The notes beneath the pieces are model-generated. The model did no database searches. It was not told the origin of the DNA and worked only from the letters and a program-made list of their open reading frames with translations. From NCBI GenBank assembly GCA_035656095.1, contig DASRTE010000121.1, positions 10,008 through 74,007 of the forward strand: a stretch of DNA of 64,000 nt, written 5' to 3'. Source of the stretch: DASRTE01 sp035656095. GTDB taxonomy: Bacteria; Actinomycetota; Actinomycetes; Jiangellales; Jiangellaceae. Shown in pieces: positions 59,016 to 64,000 of this stretch. The stretch's first letter is position 1; every line of letters begins with the position of its first letter. A program made the position numbers and the translations under genes.

Positions 59016-60127
59016 CCGACGAAGATGTCCTCCGGGAGGAACGCCGACACCAGCATGTTCGGGACGTCGACGAGCTGGCTGATCTTGAGGTCGACCGCGA
59101 CACTGCAGATGACGTAGCTCTGCTGGCGCGTCCATCCACGCTCGACGAGGTGGTCGATCATGTTGAGCAGCGCGTTACGTGCGGCGAGCGTCGCATCCTC
59201 GGCGTGATTCTCACCGTCCTTGGTCACCGAGATACCCGTGGTGGCGAAGAACCGGCGCGGCGCAGCGTACTCGGCGGGCAGGTAGTAGTCCTCGCGGGTG
59301 AACCGCAGGTCGCGGATGCCCTTGTCAGCGGCTTCACCCTTGTGCAGTGCGAAGCGCACGCGCAGCGTCGCCCGCATCTCGATCGCCGTGCCACAGGTCT
59401 CGCTGTCCCCCTGCGCGAAGTGGGCGTCGCCCGCCGAGAACAACCCACCGGGGGTGTCCACGGCGATGAACAACCGCGCTCCCTTGCCGAGCTGCTTGAT
59501 GTCGACGTTGCCGGCCTGCTCGCGGGGCGGGATGGTCCGCAGCGCCTCCGCAGCGATGCGTGGATCGTCGGGAACGGATGACGCGGTCGACGGCGGCAGC
59601 ACGAATCCGCCGCGATCGAGCAGCGCCTGCTCACGCCGTGTCGTCGCGGCGAGCAGATCGTGCCCCGGAGTGAGGCCGATCGTGCCCATGAACGGCGAGC
59701 CCGGGATCCGGACGCCGGGCAGGTCGGCCGAGGTCGCCCAGCCGTCGGCTATGTCCCAGCTGACCTTGAACGGCTCCGGGAACGCGTCGCGGAGGAAGCC
59801 GAAACCGGGCACCTGCACCGTGTAGCCGTATCGGTCCGGCTCGACGTCGACGATCTCCACCTCGAGCAGGTCTCCCGGCTCCGCTCCCTCGACATGGATC
59901 GGTCCGGTGAGCGGGTGTACCACGTCGAGGTTCGGTGCGGCGACGGTCTCGAGCGTGGCTTGCGGGCCCATCTGTCCGTCGAAGGCGTCCCGGGTCTCCA
60001 ACACCACCTCGTCGCCCGGCTCGCAGCGCACGACGGGCGGGATGTCGGGATGCCATCGGTTGTGGCCGGTGTCGGGCTCGTCCAGCAGCGTCTTGCTCCA
60101 GTCGACCCGGATCTCGTGGACCGCCAT
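59012..60127 (-). CDS. formamidase/acetamidase-family amidohydrolase
   Basis: A 371-residue FmdA/AmdA-family enzyme releasing ammonia from short amides. VDWSKTLLDEPDTGHNRWHP at the start, GPIHVEGAEPGDLLEVEIVD, and FSAGDAHFAQGDSETCGTAI with its metal- and substrate-site residues are clear. AAGGAGG precedes ATG 60127. It is 34 bases downstream of the receiver/TrxR fusion, probably in one operon, and its position next to amtB-glnK-glnD fits nitrogen scavenging. Formamide versus acetamide cannot be resolved. Confidence 0.93.
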   Translation of the reverse strand: MAVHEIRVDWSKTLLDEPDTGHNRWHPDIPPVVRCEPGDEVVLETRDAFDGQMGPQATLETVAAPNLDVVHPLTGPIHVEGAEPGDLLEVEIVDVEPDRYGYTVQVPGFGFLRDAFPEPFKVSWDIADGWATSADLPGVRIPGSPFMGTIGLTPGHDLLAATTRREQALLDRGGFVLPPSTASSVPDDPRIAAEALRTIPPREQAGNVDIKQLGKGARLFIAVDTPGGLFSAGDAHFAQGDSETCGTAIEMRATLRVRFALHKGEAADKGIRDLRFTREDYYLPAEYAAPRRFFATTGISVTKDGENHAEDATLAARNALLNMIDHLVERGWTRQQSYVICSVAVDLKISQLVDVPNMLVSAFLPEDIFVG

Positions 60128-60161
60128 GTCGCCTCCTTCGTGCCGATGCGTGCATGTCCGC

Positions 60162-61847
60162 TCACGCCATGGCGAGATAATCGTGCAGCAACTGGATGGC
60201 GATGGCGCCCGCACCGACGGCGGAGGCCACGCGTTTCACGGATCGCGCGTGGACGTCCCCGGCCGCGAAGACGCCGGGGATGCTCGTCTCCAGCAGCATC
60301 GGCGCACGCCTCAGCGGCCACGACGCGGGCGGTTGGCCGTCGCGCAGGAGATCCGGTCCGGTGAGGATGTATCCCCAGTCATCGCGCTCGACGCCGGGCG
60401 GCAGCCAGTCGGTACGGGGCTCGGCACCGATGAGGACGAAGAGTGCGGTGGCGGCGATGCGACGCTGGTCACCGGTGGACCGGTCGCGGACGACGAGGGT
60501 CTCGAGCCGGCCCTGGCCCTCGCCACCGACGAGCTCTGTCTCGAACCGGACCTGGATGTTCGCCGCGGCGTCGATCTCCTTGATCAGGTAGTCGGACATT
60601 CCCGTGGCCAGCGTGGTGCCTCGCACCAGGATCGTCACCTGCGCGGCGTAGTCCGCCAGGTGCAGGGCGGCCTGGCCGGCGGAGTTACCTCCTCCGGCAA
60701 CGATCACGTGCTCGCCTTCGACTGCCTGGGCCTCGGAGACCGCGGCGCCGTAGAAGACCCCGAGTCCCCGGAAGGCCTCGAGGCTCGGGATGCCCAACCT
60801 CCGGTAGGTCACCCCGGTGGCGACCACGACGGCCCTGGACTTCAGCTCGGTTCCGTCGGTGAGGACCGTCGTGTGTTCCCGGGTGCCGGCCCGTAGGGCG
60901 GTCACCCCGTGCATCAAGTGGAACTTGGCCCCGAACAACCACGCCTGTTCGTATGCTCTGGTGGCCAGCGCAGCACCGCTGATCCCGGCCGGGAACCCGA
61001 GGAAGTTTCGGATCAACGAGCTGCTGCCGGCCTGACCGCCGAAGACCTCCCGATCCACCACCAGGGCGTCCAGGCCCTCCGATGCCGCATACACGGCGGC
61101 GCCCAGGCCGGCCGGGCCCGCGCCGACGATGACGACGTCGAATGTGTGCGAGAGCATCGAGGTGTTGACCCCGAAGGCGTTGGCGATGTCGGCATTCGAC
61201 GGGTTGGCGAGCGGCCTGGCACCGATCACGAACACGGCCGGCAGGTCCTCCTCCGACATCCCCGCCTGCGCCAGCAGCTCCCGCCCGTCGGGGCTGCTCG
61301 GCTCGTGCAGCTCGTACAAGGCCCCGGTCCGGGACAGCAGATCGCGAAGCTCGTGCATGCGCGTGGTCGAGTGCTCACCGACAATCCGGACCGGCTTGAA
61401 GCCTGCCCCTTGAGCCCGTGCCCAGTCGTAGAGGAACTGGCCGACCAGGAAGTGGAACTGCTCGTCCGGCGAGGTGGTCGGCTTGGGGACGTAGTAGTCG
61501 AAGGCACCGAGCGACATCGCCCGCAGGATCGGCTCGGCGGTGTCCCGGTCTCCCCACTGGATCAGCAGTGCCCGCTTCGCGGTGGGGTGAAGGTCGTGAA
61601 CCTGGGTGAGGAACTCGACGCCGTCCACCTCGGCCATCCGCTGCGCCGCCAGCACGAGTGCCACCGTTCGATCCTGGTCCCGGAGGCGGGTGAGAGTTCC
61701 TACGGCCGCGGAGGGCGATCCCTCGCACAGCACGTCGTAATCTTGTCCGTAGCGCTTCGAGAGCTCGCGCTCCAGTATGCGGAGGCTGCCGGCTTCGTCG
61801 TCGAGCCCGAGGATCACCGGTGCCTGTCGCTGCGTCGCCGTGTCCAC
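60162..61847 (-). CDS. receiver-domain / thioredoxin-reductase-like fusion, catalytically degenerate
   Basis: A 561-residue fusion. Residues 10-130 are a response-regulator receiver with the acidic pocket (LDDE, Asp16/17) and the switch Lys in YYVPKP. At the phosphoacceptor position the sequence is VLAAQRM, so the Asp is Ala68. Residues about 150-220 form a thioredoxin/glutaredoxin-like linker without a CxxC. From residue 235 it is TrxR-like: VVIVGAGPAGLGAAVYAA (FAD) and VIVAGGGNSAGQAALHLA (NADPH). The redox CxxC expected just before the NADPH motif is missing (FYGAAVSEAQAVEG). It is likely a flavin oxidoreductase without disulfide chemistry. A TAGACT -10 box lies about 35 bases before GTG 61847. 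Confidence 0.88.
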   Translation of the reverse strand: MDTATQRQAPVILGLDDEAGSLRILERELSKRYGQDYDVLCEGSPSAAVGTLTRLRDQDRTVALVLAAQRMAEVDGVEFLTQVHDLHPTAKRALLIQWGDRDTAEPILRAMSLGAFDYYVPKPTTSPDEQFHFLVGQFLYDWARAQGAGFKPVRIVGEHSTTRMHELRDLLSRTGALYELHEPSSPDGRELLAQAGMSEEDLPAVFVIGARPLANPSNADIANAFGVNTSMLSHTFDVVIVGAGPAGLGAAVYAASEGLDALVVDREVFGGQAGSSSLIRNFLGFPAGISGAALATRAYEQAWLFGAKFHLMHGVTALRAGTREHTTVLTDGTELKSRAVVVATGVTYRRLGIPSLEAFRGLGVFYGAAVSEAQAVEGEHVIVAGGGNSAGQAALHLADYAAQVTILVRGTTLATGMSDYLIKEIDAAANIQVRFETELVGGEGQGRLETLVVRDRSTGDQRRIAATALFVLIGAEPRTDWLPPGVERDDWGYILTGPDLLRDGQPPASWPLRRAPMLLETSIPGVFAAGDVHARSVKRVASAVGAGAIAIQLLHDYLAMA

Positions 61848-61910
61848 GGCCGAACCCCTTCCGGCCGGGCTGCCAAGGCAGGCAGTCTACGTCCCGGAGG
61901 AGGGTGACGC

Positions 61911-62543
61911 GTGGGGCGTCCGCACCGGAACCGGGTCACGCCCATGGGCGACATCGTCGCCATCGAGTTGCGGGGCGCGTGGCTGGGTAACCGCGGGATC
62001 CTGCACGAGGGCACCGACGTGGTGCGCTTTCATCGCAGCGACCTGTGGATCACCTGTCGATTGCAGTACAGGGACTGGCGGTTGCCGCAGTGGGCGCCCG
62101 GCCACTTCACCGTCCTGTTCTTCCATGACGAGGCGGTGGCGTTGGCCGCCGGTCACCGGCCCTGCGCGCTGTGCCGGCGGGACGCATACGACGCCTACCG
62201 GCAGACGTGGGTGGCATCGCTGGGCGGGTCGGTGCCGCTGGCGCGGCAGATGGACCGCCGGTTGCACGGTGAGCGGATCGTGCGTGGCACCCATCGCCGC
62301 CGACTGCATCCGGCGCGGTGGTCGGATCTGCCCGACGGTGCGTTCGTGCTGGCGGACGGTGGACCCGCCGTCGTGTTCCGGGACGTGGTGGTTCCGTGGA
62401 CGACGCGGGGGTACGCCGGTGCCCGTCAGCGTCCGGCGCGCGGACAGGTCGAGCTGATCACGCCGCCGTCGTCGGTGGCCGTGCTGGCTGCCGGATACAG
62501 CCCGCAGATCGACGCGACCGCGCTGCGAGGATGGCGGGCATGA
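61911..62543 (+). CDS. conserved protein of unknown function with CxxC motif
   Basis: A 210-residue soluble protein. A HRPCALCRRDAYDAYRQTW segment has a CxxC flanked by His and Arg that could bind a metal. The protein is otherwise rich in Trp and Arg and has no membrane segment. GTG 61911 has GGAGGAGGG at 61897-61905; ATG 61944 is an alternative. The last codon overlaps the acetyltransferase start (ATGA), so the two are co-translated. No function is assigned. Confidence 0.75.
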   Translation: MGRPHRNRVTPMGDIVAIELRGAWLGNRGILHEGTDVVRFHRSDLWITCRLQYRDWRLPQWAPGHFTVLFFHDEAVALAAGHRPCALCRRDAYDAYRQTWVASLGGSVPLARQMDRRLHGERIVRGTHRRRLHPARWSDLPDGAFVLADGGPAVVFRDVVVPWTTRGYAGARQRPARGQVELITPPSSVAVLAAGYSPQIDATALRGWRA

Positions 62544-63070
62544 CCGACGTCCGCACAGCCCATACGAGCGACCTGGACGCCGCCACGCTCGAAGCGGCGC
62601 GAGCGTTGCTCTACGACGTCTTCGACGACATGACCGAGCAGGACTGGGAGCACTCCCTGGGCGGGGTCCATGCCCTGGCATGGGACGGTGCCGAACTGGT
62701 CGGGCACGCGTCGGTGATCCAGCGGCGGCTGGTGCACGGCGGACGGGCGTGGCGTACGGGCTACGTGGAAGGCGTCGGGGTCCGCGCGGACCGGCGCGGA
62801 CACGGTCACGGCGGGGCCATGATGGACGCGCTGGAGCGCGTGGTGCGCAGCGCGTACGACCTGGGTGCGCTCGGCGCGACCGACGAGGGCGCACGCTTCT
62901 ATGCCGCTCGCGGCTGGAAGCTGTGGCAGGGTCCGTCTTCGGCGCTCACGCCGACCGGCCTCCGGCGAACCGAGGAGGACGACGGTGGCATCTACGTCCT
63001 GCCGGTGACGGTCTCTCTCGACGTGATGGGCGAGATCACCTGCGACTGGCGCGACGGCGACGTCTGGTGA
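62540..63070 (+). CDS. aminoglycoside 2'-N-acetyltransferase-like GNAT protein (AAC(2')-I type)
   Basis: A 176-residue GNAT enzyme closely resembling mycobacterial AAC(2')-I along its length: DWEHSLGGVHALAW, HASVIQRRLVHGGRAWRTGY, VEGVGVRADRRGHGHGGAMM for acetyl-CoA, LGALGATDEGARFYAARGW, and the ending EITCDWRDGDVW. Such chromosomal enzymes acetylate the 2'-amine of some aminoglycosides, although their native role in mycobacteria is debated. It is translationally coupled to the CxxC protein. Whether it gives resistance cannot be judged from sequence. Confidence 0.88.
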   Translation: MTDVRTAHTSDLDAATLEAARALLYDVFDDMTEQDWEHSLGGVHALAWDGAELVGHASVIQRRLVHGGRAWRTGYVEGVGVRADRRGHGHGGAMMDALERVVRSAYDLGALGATDEGARFYAARGWKLWQGPSSALTPTGLRRTEEDDGGIYVLPVTVSLDVMGEITCDWRDGDVW

Positions 63071-63180
63071 CGCATGTCCCGGCTGCCCGGGACCATCGGA
63101 TCTGGTCGTCGGCCCGCGAGTGGATCTTCACTCGGTGGTGACGTGGTGCGCCGCGTCCACGTCGCGACAGGAGGATGGTC

Positions 63181-63645
63181 ATGGTGAGGATCGAGGGGGG
63201 CATCGTGATCGGTCGGCCGGTCGAGGACGTCTTCGACTTCGTTGCCGACGAACGCAACGAACCGCTGTACAACCCCCGCATGATTCGAGCCGAGAAGGTC
63301 ACGCCCGGACCGGTCGACAAGGGGACCCGCTGGGCGGCCACCATCGAGTCGAGAGGACGACCCCTCGACATGGTCATCGAGCTGACCGACTACACCAGGC
63401 CCACCCGCCTGGGTAACACCACGACCATGTCGACGGTGGAGATCCGTGGGGCGTTGACCTTCCGGCGTGATCCGGCAGGTACTCGCATGACCTGGTCATG
63501 GGATCTGAAGCCGAAGGGAATGCTCAAGCTCCTGACCCCGGTCTTCGGCCGGATGGGACGACGTCAGGAGAAGGAGATCTGGACCGGCCTCAAGCGGTAT
63601 CTGGAGAGCAACGCGCCGACACGGCCGACAGGCAGCACTGGCTAG
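63181..63645 (+). CDS. SRPBCC-family protein
   Basis: A 154-residue START/polyketide-cyclase-like ligand-binding protein: EGGIVIGRPVEDVFDFVADE, NEPLYNPRMIRAEKVTPGPV, TRMTWSWDLKPKGMLKLLTP and a long C-terminal helix. ATG 63181 has AGGAGG at 63169-63174. Ligand unknown. It ends at TAG within CTAG, where the frame of the transposase remnant also stops on the other strand. Confidence 0.88.
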   Translation: MVRIEGGIVIGRPVEDVFDFVADERNEPLYNPRMIRAEKVTPGPVDKGTRWAATIESRGRPLDMVIELTDYTRPTRLGNTTTMSTVEIRGALTFRRDPAGTRMTWSWDLKPKGMLKLLTPVFGRMGRRQEKEIWTGLKRYLESNAPTRPTGSTG

Positions 63646-63860
63646 GCGAACGCGCCGGCGGCGACATCCTCGTCCTTTGCCCGCATGGGTGAGTGTTCCG
63701 ATCGCGCGGCGCGCTGATCGCACGGCAAGGCGGCAGGCGCGTCCTCGGCTGGAGGCGTCCTTGCACTCGCCGCCGCCGTCCACAGCTGCTCGAAGATCTC
63801 CACGGAATCCGTACCAGACCTGACCCGTGAATTGATGCGCTCGTGGTTGTGGACGAGGAC
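63642..63860 (-). pseudogene. probable IS3-type transposase C-terminal remnant
   Basis: A minus-strand frame without a start, open for about 73 codons between a TGA at 63863-63861 and the TAG at 63644-63642. It begins VLVHNHERINSRV and continues VEIFEQLWTAAAS. This resembles the end of IS3-family transposases, where a YNHERINS-type segment is followed by the final PxEF(F)EQ stretch, with the spacing slightly altered. No terminal inverted repeats were identified. It may be a decayed insertion; the assignment is tentative. Confidence 0.4.
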
Positions 63861-63883
63861 TCATCAGTGTCAGTGACGTCGCC

Positions 63884-63897
63884 TAGACTCGTACGCA
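63884..63897 (+). promoter_or_regulatory. leaderless promoter of the last gene
   Basis: TAGACT (63884-63889), seven bases, then ATG 63897. Confidence 0.5.
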
Positions 63898-64000
63898 TGT
63901 TCGAATCGAGCCTCGGCGGCGACGACCAGGGTCCAGGCGACTCCGGCGGCAATGGCGGCACACCGCCGGCTGCTGACGCCGCGGGCCTGGCCGGGTTGGA
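63897..64000 (+). CDS. N-terminus of an unidentified protein (truncated by window edge)
   Basis: Thirty-four codons are visible: MFESSLGGDDQGPGDSGGNG, then GTPPAADAAGLAGL. The Gly/Pro-rich start after a leaderless promoter resembles the beginning of some actinobacterial DUF222/HNH-endonuclease (13E12-type) proteins, which often begin MFE or MFD, but too little is present to assign a family. Confidence 0.45.
   Translation, partial: MFESSLGGDDQGPGDSGGNGGTPPAADAAGLAGL

Overview
The window is a GC-rich chromosomal segment from an actinobacterium. Evidence for this includes GTG starts, leaderless TAnnnT promoters, a HU protein with a lysine-rich tail, NdgR/LtbR-type control of leuCD, CofC (F420 synthesis), a SepIVA-like coiled-coil protein, and GlnR-like boxes before amtB-glnK-glnD. 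From memory, the core gene order (serA, leuB, ilvE, cimA, gltX, ndgR, leuCD, hup, cofC, plsC, gpsA, ddl, thiL, rpmB, recG, rsmD, coaD, rpmF, rnc, mutM, smc, ftsY, amtB, glnK, glnD) follows the Streptomyces/actinobacterial core chromosome. No plasmid, prophage or CRISPR signature is visible. The species cannot be named from the sequence.

Region by region. 0-6.4 kb: branched-chain amino acid and serine synthesis (partial serA, leuB, ilvE, cimA), with an attenuator-like leader before cimA. 6.5-9.8 kb: a membrane acyltransferase, a two-gene unit of a conserved protein plus a VOC protein, and a frameshifted SIMPL-domain gene. 9.8-12.5 kb: an FAH-family hydrolase, gltX, tRNA-Gln and tRNA-Glu. 12.5-14.1 kb: a small PadR/SRPBCC/SnoaL-like module beside the tRNAs. 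14.2-17.0 kb: ndgR divergent from leuCD, with a strong palindrome between them. 17.1-23.0 kb: HU, cofC, plsC-gpsA, a trans-sulfuration enzyme and ddl. 23-26.2 kb: an ArsR-like regulator, a secreted peptide, an SQR/NDH-2-like flavoprotein and a DUF3515 lipoprotein. 26.3-41.1 kb: the core run from a stand-alone Lrp sensor domain and thiL through recG, rsmD, coaD, rnc and mutM to smc. This run is interrupted between recG and rsmD by a decayed Sap/GAP-family gene flanked by a duplicated junction.

41.1-53.5 kb is an accessory block between smc and ftsY. It holds a DinB-like protein, a divergent carbohydrate locus (GH4 and DeoR on one side; PfkB kinase, solute-binding lipoprotein and two permeases on the other), a 1089-residue secreted PIG-L deacetylase, a lipoprotein and a second DeoR. 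The parts resemble an uptake-and-catabolism system for oligosaccharides, possibly amino-sugar oligosaccharides, coupled to extracellular deacetylation; that is an inference. 53.5-59.0 kb: ftsY and the nitrogen operon amtB-glnK-glnD. 59.0-64 kb: a formamidase-family gene next to a receiver/TrxR-like fusion that has lost both signature catalytic features, then an AAC(2')-I-like acetyltransferase, an SRPBCC protein, a probable IS3-type transposase remnant and the leaderless start of a gene that runs off the window.

Observations most worth following: the Ile-codon leader and terminator before cimA; the 24-bp duplicated recG/rsmD junction around a dead Sap gene; the GH4/PIG-L sugar island with its perfect 22-bp DeoR palindrome; the catalytically degenerate receiver/TrxR fusion; and the recurring TAnnnT-N6-8-RTG leaderless starts.
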